In this document: in pieces, positions 7,511-18,700 of the stretch | Layout of the letters: each line of letters starts with the position of its first letter | How positions within the stretch are numbered: the stretch's first letter is position 1 | Origin: Stentor coeruleus | Taxonomy: Eukaryota; Ciliophora; Heterotrichea; Heterotrichida; Stentoridae | Length of the DNA stretch: 64,000 nt | Reading direction: 5' to 3' | Assembly: GCA_001970955.1 (NCBI GenBank) | Contig: MPUH01000055.1 | Coordinates: 62,001 to 126,000, forward strand | Notes under the pieces: model-generated | What the model was told of the DNA's origin: nothing | The model's database searches: none | What the model saw: only the letters and a program-made list of their open reading frames with translations | Position numbers and translations under genes: made by a program

Positions 7511-10405
7511 TTACCCAGAATACGCTATTTGAGGCATTAATTGATCTTTATAGGAAGGATCATTATTATAAAGCTCTTCTATCTTTTTATCGAAAAATAT
7601 CTCGTCCTTTAGTATATTTTCATCAATATCAAAAGATGATATACATAAACCAGAACTGAGATACACTTTATTTTCAAATCTACTAACTATAATTCCTTCA
7701 AACTCAATATTATCTGAAATAGTAACAATTGTTTTGATTTTCTTACTTTTTAAACTCCATATTCGCATAGCATTATCTGCTAAATCATACGACCCTGAAA
7801 CTACAACAACAAATTGATTATCATTTGTTACAGCGATATTATTAATTTCCTTTTCATTCCCTTTAAATACTGTTTCTTCACATTTTTCAAACAAATTCCA
7901 CACTCTTATCGTTTTATCCCAAGATCCAGAAACAGCAAAACTATTATCACTTGATATCGCAACACATAAAACATGAGAACTATGACCTTGAAATACTGCT
8001 TCTTGTGTTTTTTCAATCAAATTCCATAATCTCACAGTTTTATCAGATGAACCTGACACAATAAATCGATTATCACTTGTTATTGCAACACTTTTTACAT
8101 CAGAAGTATGACCTTTAAATATAGTTTCTTGTTTTTTTTCATATAAATTCCATACTCTTATAGTGTTATCTGAAGAACCATATGATCCTGAACCTGATAC
8201 TATGAAATAATTATTATTGGTAACTGCAACTGTATTAACAAATGCAGAATGACCTTGAAATATAACTTCTTGTTTGTTATTTAAGAGATTCCACACTTTT
8301 ACTGTTTTATCATCAGATCCTGTTATTATAAATTGAGTATCGTTTGTTATTGCAACGCTGTTTATTTTTAAAGTGTGGCATTGAAATATAGCTTGTTGTT
8401 GTTTGTTAGTCAGATTCCATATGTGTAAAACTCCAGGATTGTTATTTGGACTTGATACACAAATATTTTCATCCCTACTGAAAATGTGAATTTTATGAAG
8501 TGGTGATTGGATTAATTGCTTTTTTTCTTCTAAACTCCAAAGTATAAATTCAGAACGCGATACTGAAAAACACTGATTGTTTAGCATTATCCCAACACAA
8601 AAAACAGGTTTTGTGTGTCCTTCAAACACCATCTCTTGTTTTTTTTCAAGTAAATTCCAAACAATCAAAGTTTTATCTTCAGATCCTGAAATCGTAAACT
8701 TATTATCACATGTTATTACAACACACAAAACAGGTTTATTATGACCTTGCAAAACAGCTTCTTGTCGTTTTTCATACAAATTCCATATCCTCACAGTCTT
8801 ATCCGAAGAACAAGACACAATTTTCTTATTATCTTTAGTAAATACCACACTCCAAACTTTTTTTTCATGTCCTTGAAACACTACTAATTGTTCTTTTGTA
8901 GACAAATTCCATAGACGTACAGTACAATCTAATGATCCTGATACCAAAAACAATCTATCATTTGTCACAGCCACACTTTTAACATAATCTGTATGTCCAG
9001 GTAATATTCTTTCAATATAATTATTAAACATATTCAAAATCATCACAGTCTTATCATAACATCCTAATATTAAAAGCTGATTATCACTTGCAACAGCAAC
9101 ACTTTTTATCTCAGAATCATAACCTTGTTTTACTGTTTCTAATCTTTTTTCAAATATATTCCAAATTCTAATAGAGCAATCAGCTGATCCTGATATCACA
9201 TATTTATCATCATTAGAAATTGTGATACTTAAAACAGATTTTGTATGACCTTGGAACACAGCTTCTTGTTGGTTTTTATGTAAACTCCATAATCTTATAG
9301 TCTTATCATTTGATCCTGATATAATAAATTTATTATCTTTTGTAATTGCAACACTTAATACATAAGAAGTATGGCCTTGAAAAATCAGTTCTTTACAATT
9401 TTTTTGTAGGTTCCATGCTCTTATTGTCTTATCATTAGATCCAGAAACTATAAATCGATTGTTATTAGCAATAGCCACAGTTTTAACTTCGGATGTGTGG
9501 CCTTGAAATATTTTTATATTTTTATTTTCTTGAAGGTTCCATATTCTTACAGTTTTATCTGTTGATCCTGATACTAAAAACTGATTGTCATTTGATAATG
9601 CAACACTCCAAACTTCAGAAGTGTGACCTTGGAAGATTGACTCTTGTTGTTTTTTGACAAGGTTCCATAGTCTTATGGTGTTATCTGAGGATGCTGAAGC
9701 TAGAAATTGATTGTTGTTTGATATGAAAATACTGTTAACTCGAGAAGTATGACCATTTAGCACTGTTTCTTGTTGCAAATTACCCAAATTCCATATTCTT
9801 ATTGTACTATCTGATGATCCTGATATTATATGATAATTATCGTTGGTAATTGCTACAGTTCTTACATCTGAAGTATGACTTTGAAGCAATAAACCATACT
9901 CAGAATGGATTGTTTCTTTTTTGATTCTCTTTTGGACTACTTTTAAAACCTTTGAATTCTTAACTAGTAATCCTTCTATCTTAGAAAAATAAGGAAACTC
10001 AAAGACTAATTTTTCTTTCATCAATGACTGAGCTTCACTTATTTCTTCTCCTTCTAAAGTTGTTTTCTTAAATATCTGACTGTATTTTCGAATCATTTCA
10101 TCTAGGTATTCAAATGCTAATTTTACTAGACTTTCAATTTGATAATGCATCTTAGAAGATTCACTAATAATGATTTTCTTTTGATTTTCAATACTAATAA
10201 TTGATTCCTTGATACCTTTGTGAAATTCTTTTTTATCATTTTCTGAAAGGTTAATTTGAATCTTTTTAAAATTGCATTGGCTCTTTAATTCTTTGTGTTT
10301 ATCATAGTGGCTAATAGAGCATTTATTACAAAATAGCAACCCGCAACAACTACTACATTGTATTATTGGATCTTCTTCGCATCCATAAAAGCTGCATTTC
10401 ATCAT
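7511..10405 (-). CDS. B-box-like/WD40 protein with 17 repeats
   Basis: A 964-residue protein. The N-terminus (about residues 4-45) has paired cysteines and histidines, CxxxxC...CSSCCGLLFCNKCSISHYDKH, like a B-box zinc finger. A helical, probably coiled-coil region follows to about 150. The rest is 17 WD40 repeats of about 42 residues, each close to GHTSxVxSVAITNDNxFIVSGSxDKTIRxWNL. That is enough for two propellers plus extra blades; blades 11, 12 and 17 are degenerate. The role is probably a protein-interaction scaffold; a TRIM-like ligase is unlikely because no RING is seen. The ATG pair at 10405 is the clear start. The stop TAA lies inside a sequence that also matches a 15-nt intron, GTAATTAGCTTATAG; splicing it would only change the end to SGLL. 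Confidence 0.85.
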   Translation of the reverse strand: MMKCSFYGCEEDPIIQCSSCCGLLFCNKCSISHYDKHKELKSQCNFKKIQINLSENDKKEFHKGIKESIISIENQKKIIISESSKMHYQIESLVKLAFEYLDEMIRKYSQIFKKTTLEGEEISEAQSLMKEKLVFEFPYFSKIEGLLVKNSKVLKVVQKRIKKETIHSEYGLLLQSHTSDVRTVAITNDNYHIISGSSDSTIRIWNLGNLQQETVLNGHTSRVNSIFISNNNQFLASASSDNTIRLWNLVKKQQESIFQGHTSEVWSVALSNDNQFLVSGSTDKTVRIWNLQENKNIKIFQGHTSEVKTVAIANNNRFIVSGSNDKTIRAWNLQKNCKELIFQGHTSYVLSVAITKDNKFIISGSNDKTIRLWSLHKNQQEAVFQGHTKSVLSITISNDDKYVISGSADCSIRIWNIFEKRLETVKQGYDSEIKSVAVASDNQLLILGCYDKTVMILNMFNNYIERILPGHTDYVKSVAVTNDRLFLVSGSLDCTVRLWNLSTKEQLVVFQGHEKKVWSVVFTKDNKKIVSCSSDKTVRIWNLYEKRQEAVLQGHNKPVLCVVITCDNKFTISGSEDKTLIVWNLLEKKQEMVFEGHTKPVFCVGIMLNNQCFSVSRSEFILWSLEEKKQLIQSPLHKIHIFSRDENICVSSPNNNPGVLHIWNLTNKQQQAIFQCHTLKINSVAITNDTQFIITGSDDKTVKVWNLLNNKQEVIFQGHSAFVNTVAVTNNNYFIVSGSGSYGSSDNTIRVWNLYEKKQETIFKGHTSDVKSVAITSDNRFIVSGSSDKTVRLWNLIEKTQEAVFQGHSSHVLCVAISSDNSFAVSGSWDKTIRVWNLFEKCEETVFKGNEKEINNIAVTNDNQFVVVVSGSYDLADNAMRIWSLKSKKIKTIVTISDNIEFEGIIVSRFENKVYLSSGLCISSFDIDENILKDEIFFDKKIEELYNNDPSYKDQLMPQIAYSG

Positions 10406-12485
10406 TATAATTATAAGGCTTTTTCTTTTAGTATCAAATACTTATTTAATATATAAGATTTTATATAATTTTTTGTTAAAAGATTACTTAAATGGAATTA
10501 GAAATATAAGGTTTTTTTGATAAAAAATCAATCAAAGGTTAGATAATAAGTTAATAAAACTTGAAAGGTGATATTTTTTAGCCAGCAGGAAATAGTAATA
10601 AAATCATTTAGAAAGAGAATGAAATAGAAGTAATAATTTTACTAAGCCTATGCGATCATAAGCACTTTTAAAAAAAACTATATAGTTTTCAGTACTCTTG
10701 TAAAGAAAATGCATATTTTGAAATTCTGGCCAAATAAAAATGATAAATTTTAACTTCGCTATATCAATCACATGAAATATCTAATAAACTAAATATTAAT
10801 CAATGCACTTTAAACCTAAATCATACTTTAAGTTCATATTACTACAAAATCTTTATTTTATAATAAACATATCAAATTCTCATTTAAGTCGCAAAATATA
10901 GTCTATAATTCTGATATATAATATTTTAATTAGCATCTAACTATATTTTTATACTTAAGTCTCTATTGAAATTTGATGCCTTTATCTATATCATATATTG
11001 TATATGAACAAAAAAAAAATTATTATTATATTTGTGGGAAATTTTTATGTATTATAATTGATATATTGAATTTTAGGTTGTGTAATTTATTTGATGCTAT
11101 TTATTCATTCAGTTAAGATATTTTCTATATCAAAATTTGGGCTACACTATAATACTTGATAGATTCGCTTTTACAAAACTTAAGATGTTTTAATTACCAC
11201 TTTCCCCTTAAGCGTCTCTTTTATCTTTTAGGAAATTATGAATGAATCTGGCTTCCCTTTAAATACTAATTTTATACTGAAAAAATTCAAACTAAAATTT
11301 TATTTTATGAGTTGATACTATCAATATCAAGGCTCTGCAAAACAGAAATTATATCCAGCAATTTCTTAATCACAGAGACAAGAAAAAAAATATGATACTG
11401 AATCACAAAAAATATGGGAAAATCCCTATAATCCTAGAACAAAATCAAAGAAATTTCTTATAAAGCAATAGATTTGAATATGTTTTCTAAGTATAAAAGC
11501 ATTAAATATCTTATAATCAACTAACCGTATATAAAACATGCTTTGATAACAATTATTAGACTTTTTAAGCAAAAATAAGTATTTATCCTAGCAAACATAA
11601 AATTACCATCAGAAAAATTTTATATTTGATTATATTGCGAAACCTAAAGTAAAAAAGTATTTCAAATAGCATAGTCTAGTTTAATTATATATATACAAAC
11701 AGAAGAAAAAAAATTTACTAATAATTTCAAAAGTTATATAGGACTTTATATAATATCTAACATATGCATCAGAGGAATATATAAATCATGGTGAAATATG
11801 TAAATTTTAGCAAAGAAGGTCTTGGATTGTGATAAAAAACAATTAGAGATTTTAATAAAACTGAGGACCAAAGTAAAAACTTATGTTATGATATACTAGG
11901 GAATAAAAATTTAAGCAAATTTATATTATATTTACCTTGCCAAACTTTAAAAGTGTTACTTAGCTTAGCATCTTAAGAAACTAGGCTCATAAAGTAAAGA
12001 TTTTAAACTTATGGATAATTATATAAATGGTACTCATTAGTCTTTATAGGATTTCATAAATGGTCGAAATATACACCCTAGTATCCAAAGCCAACTTTAT
12101 ATCAGCAAGATAAATCAACAAGTAAAAAATTCTAACACAATATATCTAATCCTTATATCCTATCGATTATTTATATATCAATCTTATAAAAAGTCGCCAT
12201 CATCCAAAAATCAAATCCTTCAAAAGCCTTAAAAACATCAACTCTCTTCTACTACAACTTAACCCAACATCTTAAACACCCACAAACTATCCATGAAGCT
12301 AAAGTTCATAAAAATATTCAAAAATCAAAAAAATTCCAAGGACATCATAAAAATCCTAGAAAATGAGACTAGTCAAATTTAAGCTCTTTTTATAAGAATT
12401 TTATTTAGATAGCTAAGTTGTATTTAAGTTTATATGCTATTATATTTTTTCTGATAAATTTTTGACATATTTAAGCTAAAAAATA
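10406..12485. other. Gene-free stretch, 2.1 kb
   Basis: No intact gene. The left part holds one copy of a dispersed repeat (about 10650-10920). Around 11789-12130 on the plus strand there is a frame with F-box-like wording (NLCYDILGNKNLSKFILYLP) broken by about seven stops, possibly a relic. The remainder is AT-rich DNA including the promoter of the Cys/Tyr repeat gene. Confidence 0.5.
10650..10920 (+). repeat. Dispersed intergenic repeat, copy 1
   Basis: Two blocks, about 10655-10735 and 10815-10920, match 15565-15660 and 15660-15740 in the same order and orientation. Shared landmarks are ACTATATAGTTTTCA, ATAAACATATCAAATT and CTATAATTCTGATATAT. Copy 1 has about 80 extra bases between the blocks. 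Confidence 0.75.
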
Positions 12486-15368
12486 ATGGCTTATAATAAA
12501 ATGAAAGGAATGATACTTCTGGTATTTGTCCTAGCCCTCTGGGCTAACGTACCTGCCTTAGCTGATGAAACAACAGCATTAACTTTCATTGAAAGACGTC
12601 CTGTGATGACTAGCACTTGCGAAGAATGCTACTACTCATACTTTGAGGGTAGCTATGCTTATGATTGCTACTATTATTATTGTAGAGAAGAAGTCTATAA
12701 TAAGCTTTTTGATAAAGAAATTACCAATACAAACTGTAATAGTTGCTCATATTACTCAGATATCTCATACTGCAACTGTGTTGATACATACTGTAAGACT
12801 GAAATCCTTTCAATCCTTGAGACACTTTATGGTCCTAAAGAAGAAGAAAGCTTAAGTTCATGTACTGATACATGCTATTACAATTGGTATTATTATAACT
12901 ATGACTATAATACATGTGTTTATTATTATTGCAAGACTGAAGGTATTAATGAGAAATTGATCACTTTCGCTATGGTTGAGAATAAAGTTGAAATAATGAG
13001 CAACTGTGATGCTTGTTATTATTATTATAGTGGAGATAGTTATTATGAATGCATTTATTATTATTGTAAAGCTGAAATCATCGATGGGAACAAGTTATTT
13101 GCTGAGAATTCTCATCCAATCAGTGAACCATTAGAACTTAATGCTTGTGATGACTGTTATTGGTATTATTATTATGGATATACCAGCACTTATTATGATT
13201 GTGTTTATGCTTATTGCAAGGAAGAAATTTTGAAGCTTTCTGAGAAGAATTTCAATGGCAAACTTAGCTTCGTTCAAGAAAGACCTGAAATCCTTTATAC
13301 TAATTGTGAACTTTGTGATTATTATTATACTGGAGATGCTTGGTATGATTGTATCTATTATTATTGCAAGGATGAAGTTGTAGATACTCAACAACTTATT
13401 AGCTCAAATGGTGCTAATATCGAAAATGCTGACCTTAGTAGATGTACTAATTATTGCTATTATACTTATTACCTTGGGTATTATACATATACTGAATACT
13501 CCAATTGTTATAATTATTATTGTAAAAATGAAGTAGCATCTCTTTATAAAGAATTTAATGCAAAGAGTTTTATCAAGACTAAAAAAGAAAGCGAACTTTA
13601 TAGTTGTTCAAGTTGTCATTATGACTCTTATGAATATGCTTATCATTGTTATTATTGTTATAAAGAAGCTATTCTTGAAAAAACTGCTCTTTTCACCGAA
13701 AAACCAAATGATGCAAAAGTTGGAACTTGTGAATACTGTTATTATGACTCTTCTTTAAGTTATTATGACTGTGTTTACTATTATTGTAAAAATGAAGTTA
13801 TAGAAAAAGCTAAGCTTATTGTTATAAATAACTTAAGTAAACTCATATCGATTGCCCCACTTCAAGGATCAACATGTTCTGAATGTGGCTATTATTACTC
13901 TTATAGTAATGATGAATATGCTTATGATTGCACTTATTATAATTGCAGAGAAGAAATTCTTAACAAAAATGTTTTATTCGCTGGATATTCTGGAGAACAG
14001 AAACAAGATTATTGTTATGAATGTTATGATTATGATTATGATGGATATTATGACTGTGCTTACTGGTATTGTAAAGAACAAATTCTTGACAAATTAAAAG
14101 AACTCTATGGAACTGAAAAAATTGAAGGATCATCTTGTGAAGGTACTTGTTATATGGACTGGTACTTTTATGGTTCTGATTATTTCACTTGTGCTGCTAA
14201 GTTTTGTAAGGATACAAGAAGTGAGAATTTTATTACAATCCCTGAATTCATTCAAGAAAAAGGAGGAGTTCAACTTGATTGTTATGATACTTGTTACTAT
14301 TACTATGGGTACTCTGGAAGTTATTATGACTGTGTTTCCTATTACTGTAAAAGTTTAACAACTGAAAACCTCTCAGTTATTGTTTCTGGAAAAAAAGTAG
14401 AAACATATACTTATTGTGATGCATGTTATGATAACTATATTTATGGCTATTATACTTATAGTGAATATAACGACTGTTATTATACTTGGTGTAAAACATC
14501 AGACTCCAAAGGCATTAAAACTGTTAAGGCTGAGACAATTAAACTTTCATATTGTGATGATTGTTGGACTTATTATTATTATAATTATTTGACGTATACT
14601 GAATACTATAATTGTGTTAGCACTTATTGCAAAGATACTGAAACACCAAGTCATGATATGGAGAGAACGAGTTTAAGTAAAGCTAAATCTGAGAAACTTT
14701 TTAATTGTAATGATTGTGCTGATTATTACTATAGTGGATATTATACTTATTCTGAGTATTATAATTGTGCTTATTATTATTGTAAGGATCAAATTGTTGA
14801 AATGTCTATGACTAGCAAAAAAGAGTCAGAATTTGTGTCAAAGAGTGGAGTAACATTTGATTACTGTAGTTATTGCAATAATTACGATTGCTATTATGAA
14901 TATTGCAAGAATGAAGTGATGAGTAAACTCAATGTGAAAGCTGAAAATGCTATTTCAAGCGGCCAAGAACTTACAAAATGTGAAAACTGTTATTATTTAT
15001 ATTCTTATGGGTATTTTACTTATAATGATTATACTTATTGTTACTATTGGTACTGCAAAAACGAAATCCTTTCGCAGGCTGACCTTCACAAGAGAATTAC
15101 ATCCCTTGTAGCTATAGAAAAGTCTGATGTCGAGACTTATACTGAAGAAGTTTGTGAATACTCATATGATTCTTATGGATATGAATACTATAATTGTTAT
15201 TATTACTATTACAAGAATAGTATTCAACATGAATCGTCGAGTTTGATTTCAGGATTCGCCATATCAGCTGTGGTACTAGGAGCACTAGCTTATTCCAGAT
15301 ACTCAAAGAGACGCCAGAATAATGAATCAAGCTCAGTGAGCGAAGTTCCTTATAAGATTATTCTCTAA
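12486..15368 (+). CDS. Secreted/membrane Cys-Tyr repeat protein, 19 repeats
   Basis: A 960-residue protein with no family I recognise. Residues 1-26 form a signal peptide (hydrophobic core ILLVFVLALWANVPALA). Then come 19 repeats of about 45-50 residues with the pattern CxxC (or CxxxC), a run of 8-20 residues dominated by tyrosine, CxxxxC, then K or R and an acidic residue (for example CIYYYCKAE), followed by a less conserved charged linker. The last repeat has lost two of the four cysteines. A single membrane segment near residues 918-938 (SGFAISAVVLGALAYSRY) is followed by a short basic/serine tail. The product is probably a disulfide-stabilised surface protein, possibly adhesive or cortical; that is inference. 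Early repeats use more TAC/TGC, later ones mostly TAT/TGT. Confidence 0.85.
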   Translation: MAYNKMKGMILLVFVLALWANVPALADETTALTFIERRPVMTSTCEECYYSYFEGSYAYDCYYYYCREEVYNKLFDKEITNTNCNSCSYYSDISYCNCVDTYCKTEILSILETLYGPKEEESLSSCTDTCYYNWYYYNYDYNTCVYYYCKTEGINEKLITFAMVENKVEIMSNCDACYYYYSGDSYYECIYYYCKAEIIDGNKLFAENSHPISEPLELNACDDCYWYYYYGYTSTYYDCVYAYCKEEILKLSEKNFNGKLSFVQERPEILYTNCELCDYYYTGDAWYDCIYYYCKDEVVDTQQLISSNGANIENADLSRCTNYCYYTYYLGYYTYTEYSNCYNYYCKNEVASLYKEFNAKSFIKTKKESELYSCSSCHYDSYEYAYHCYYCYKEAILEKTALFTEKPNDAKVGTCEYCYYDSSLSYYDCVYYYCKNEVIEKAKLIVINNLSKLISIAPLQGSTCSECGYYYSYSNDEYAYDCTYYNCREEILNKNVLFAGYSGEQKQDYCYECYDYDYDGYYDCAYWYCKEQILDKLKELYGTEKIEGSSCEGTCYMDWYFYGSDYFTCAAKFCKDTRSENFITIPEFIQEKGGVQLDCYDTCYYYYGYSGSYYDCVSYYCKSLTTENLSVIVSGKKVETYTYCDACYDNYIYGYYTYSEYNDCYYTWCKTSDSKGIKTVKAETIKLSYCDDCWTYYYYNYLTYTEYYNCVSTYCKDTETPSHDMERTSLSKAKSEKLFNCNDCADYYYSGYYTYSEYYNCAYYYCKDQIVEMSMTSKKESEFVSKSGVTFDYCSYCNNYDCYYEYCKNEVMSKLNVKAENAISSGQELTKCENCYYLYSYGYFTYNDYTYCYYWYCKNEILSQADLHKRITSLVAIEKSDVETYTEEVCEYSYDSYGYEYYNCYYYYYKNSIQHESSSLISGFAISAVVLGALAYSRYSKRRQNNESSSVSEVPYKIIL

Positions 15369-15793
15369 TAATCTAATTTAGTTCATTTAAGAATTCTAGT
15401 CTTTTTTATTATAGTATTTAGGGATAGCGCTTTTTATAAGTAAATATAATAGAAATTATGGGAAAATAGGATAGTCAAGGTTTTTTTTTTTTGCTTTAAA
15501 ATAGTGTTTTGATGATTTTAGATTATTCTTTTTACTCAGATGAAGAAAATAAATTTACTTAAACTTATTCAATCATAAATACTTTTAAACAAAACTATAT
15601 AGTTTTCAATATTCTTATATAGAAAAGAATATTTAAAAATTCTGATGAATAAAAATTAATACTTTGAGTCCATATTATCATGAAATAATTATTCTAATAA
15701 ACATATCAAATTATCTTTTAGCCTATAATTCTGATATATGCTTTTTTAAATCATTTTTATTACAGTAAATAAATCTAAATAAATAATTATAGG
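15369..15793. other. Intergenic stretch between convergent genes
   Basis: About 425 bases separating the 3' ends of the Cys/Tyr repeat gene and the TPR-kinase gene. The right half is copy 2 of the dispersed repeat. No gene is seen. Confidence 0.6.
15565..15740 (+). repeat. Dispersed intergenic repeat, copy 2
   Basis: Matches 10650-10920 in the same orientation over two blocks with many substitutions. The two copies bracket the Cys/Tyr repeat gene and its long upstream region. Confidence 0.75.
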
Positions 15794-18700
15794 CTAATTA
15801 AGTATTCCCATATAAGTTTTAGCATCTTTATATATCTCTTCTAATGAAGCCCTTTGCACCATATCAACTTCAAGCATCTTCCTCAAAGTTTCATAAAGAA
15901 AATCATATGGAAATTCTTTGATTTTATCATCTATAGTTCTTTGCAATTCTTGTCTAAGTAAATTATAAGAAATTCTTTTTAAATTATCTTTCGCTATATA
16001 ATCATAACTCTTTGTTAACATTTCCATAATATATATATCATATGAGATTCCATAAAAATTAAGATATTTGATATCGATATTACAGACATCAAGAAGACAA
16101 AGTCCTAAAGAAAATATGCTTGACTTGTATGGGTCATATTTCATGAAATTAATAATATTGTGAAGTCTACACCATGTCATCATTTCTGGAGAAAGGTATA
16201 ATTTAGAAACCCATCTTGAAGGCCAAAATAAAGGAAATGAACTACCTTCATATTTTTCTGAACTTTTAAATGACTCTCCAAAATCGCAAATTTTAACTTT
16301 TTCTAGTGATTCTATTAGGATGTTATATGGAGAAAGGTCATTATGAACAATATGTTTTTGCTTTAAAGTGTAAAGAGCTTTTATTATATTGTAGAATAAT
16401 ATTTTCATATCCCTACTTGAGAGATTAGGATTTTGATTTATAAATTCTTTTAAATTAATCCCTCCATATTCTGTTCCTATCTTAATCTTTTTTCTATAAA
16501 TCGATTTTCTTATTGTAAAATATAATAACTGGGGAAACATATGGTCTTTTGATAACTTTTTTAATATTTTTATCTCTTTGAAAGCTTTGAAAGTAGTTTG
16601 CCATACAAAGTCGCAAGTTTTTGACTCTTTTTCAAAAGCATTAAATATAGGATAATTAATCTCTTTTATAAGATTCTTCTTTATCTTCATATATATTCCT
16701 GGAAATCCTTTAGAGCATTGAAACAACGGAACAATCATTTTTGAACTTGAATTGAAATGCTTTTGTAAACTCTTGGTTTTGTTCAATAAAGTTGAAAACT
16801 CTATATTTGAAATTCCTATAGTTGTAGTTTTTATTTTTTTACTTTCTTTTTCCAAAGTTTCATTCTCATTCCTATTTATAAAATACAAATTTAAAGTACT
16901 GAAAATCGTTTTTAAATTAGCAACATTAGTATCTAAATATTTATTTTTTATAGAACTACTCATATCAAAAAATTCTGAAGCTTTATTTTCCTCATTAAGA
17001 TTTAAATATAATAAGCCTAAATTATTGTAAATAGTAGCTAAATCACAATAATTACGATTTTCTGTTTTTTCCCATATAAATCTGCACTTCTCATAATAAT
17101 CCAAAGCATTTCTATTCTTATTTAAACTTGAATAAACACTTCCTAGATTATTATAAATAGTCCCTAATCTAGAGTGATCCTGATTCAATGTTTTTTCCAT
17201 AATAAATTTACTCTTTTTATAATATTCCAAAGCTATTTCCTTTTTATCCAAATTTGAATAATTTCCTCCAAGATTGTTATAAATAACAGCTAAATCAATA
17301 TGATCAGGATTCAAAATCTTTTCTCTAATACGCAAGGATTTTTTATAAACCTCAAGAGCTTTTTGCCTATCATTTAAATGTAAATAAAAACTTCCAAGAT
17401 TATTATAAAACGATGCTAAATCAGGATGATCAATATCAAAACTTTTTTCCATAATACCCCAGGATTTTTCATATAATTCAAGTGCTTCATTTTTTTTATT
17501 TAAATTAAAATATGCCAAAGCTAGATTGTTATAAATTACAGCAAGGGAATGATTATCTGAGTCTATCGTTTTTTCTAAAAGAATCTTGCATTTTATATAA
17601 AACTCAAAAGCTAGTTTATTTTTATTAAGACTAGAATAAAAGTTCCCTAAGTTGTTATAAAGTTTAGCAAGACAATTATAATCATCATTCCAATTTTTTT
17701 CAATAATATTTTTGCATTTCTCATAAAACTCAAATGCTTTTTTCTTTTCATTTAGATCATTGTAAACATTCCCAAGATTATTATAAATTATTGCTAATTC
17801 AGGATGATCTTGGTTTAATATTTTCTCTCTTAAACATCTGCACATTTCATACAATTCAATAGCTTTATTTTTATTGTTAATTTTTGAATAAATATTCCCT
17901 AAATTGCTATAAATATTAGATAGTCCTAATTTATCAGGATTTTGAATTTTCTCTTTAATAAGTTTGCATTTTTCATAATATTCAAGAGCTTTTTGATTTT
18001 CGTTTGATTTATAATAAAGGTTTCCTAAATTATTATAAAGTATTGCAAAGATGGGATCATTAAAATCATATAGTTCTTCCATTAACAATCTACTTTTTTC
18101 ATAAGCTTCAAGTGCATTTTTATATTTTTTGAAATGTGTATAAATCAAACCTTGATTATTATAAATTTTGATAATAGTATCATTATCAGCGATTTGAACT
18201 TTATCAAAAATACTCTTGCATTTTTCATAATACTCAAGTGCAGATTTCATTTTATTTAGCTTTAAATACAAATTCCCTATATTGTTATATAATTTTACTA
18301 AATCAGGATTTATAGAATCAAGAGTTTTTTCTGTTATAACTTTGGATTTTTCAAAAAATTCAAGTGCTATTTTATTTTCGTTAATATCCATATAAACATT
18401 CCCTAAATTATTGTAAATTTTCGCTAAATCAGGGTGGTAAGGACCCAAAGCACTTTCCCAAATGCACTTGGATTTTTCAAAAAAATCAACAGCTTTTTTC
18501 TTATTATTTAAATTTATATAAACCAATGCAATATTATTATAAGTTATTGCTAATTCTGGGTCATTTGAATTTAGAATTTTTTCTCTGATTTTTTTGCTTT
18601 TCTTAAAAAATTGTATAGCATTTTCAGATTTATTCAATTTTAAAAATGTCAAACCAAGATTATTGTAAATTTTTGATAGTTCTGGATGATCAGGGTTTAG

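Noticed and set aside
12643-15330. Other-frame and antisense open frames across the Cys/Tyr gene
   Set aside because: They arise from the TAT/TGT-rich repeats; the main frame has signal peptide, regular repeats and a membrane segment.
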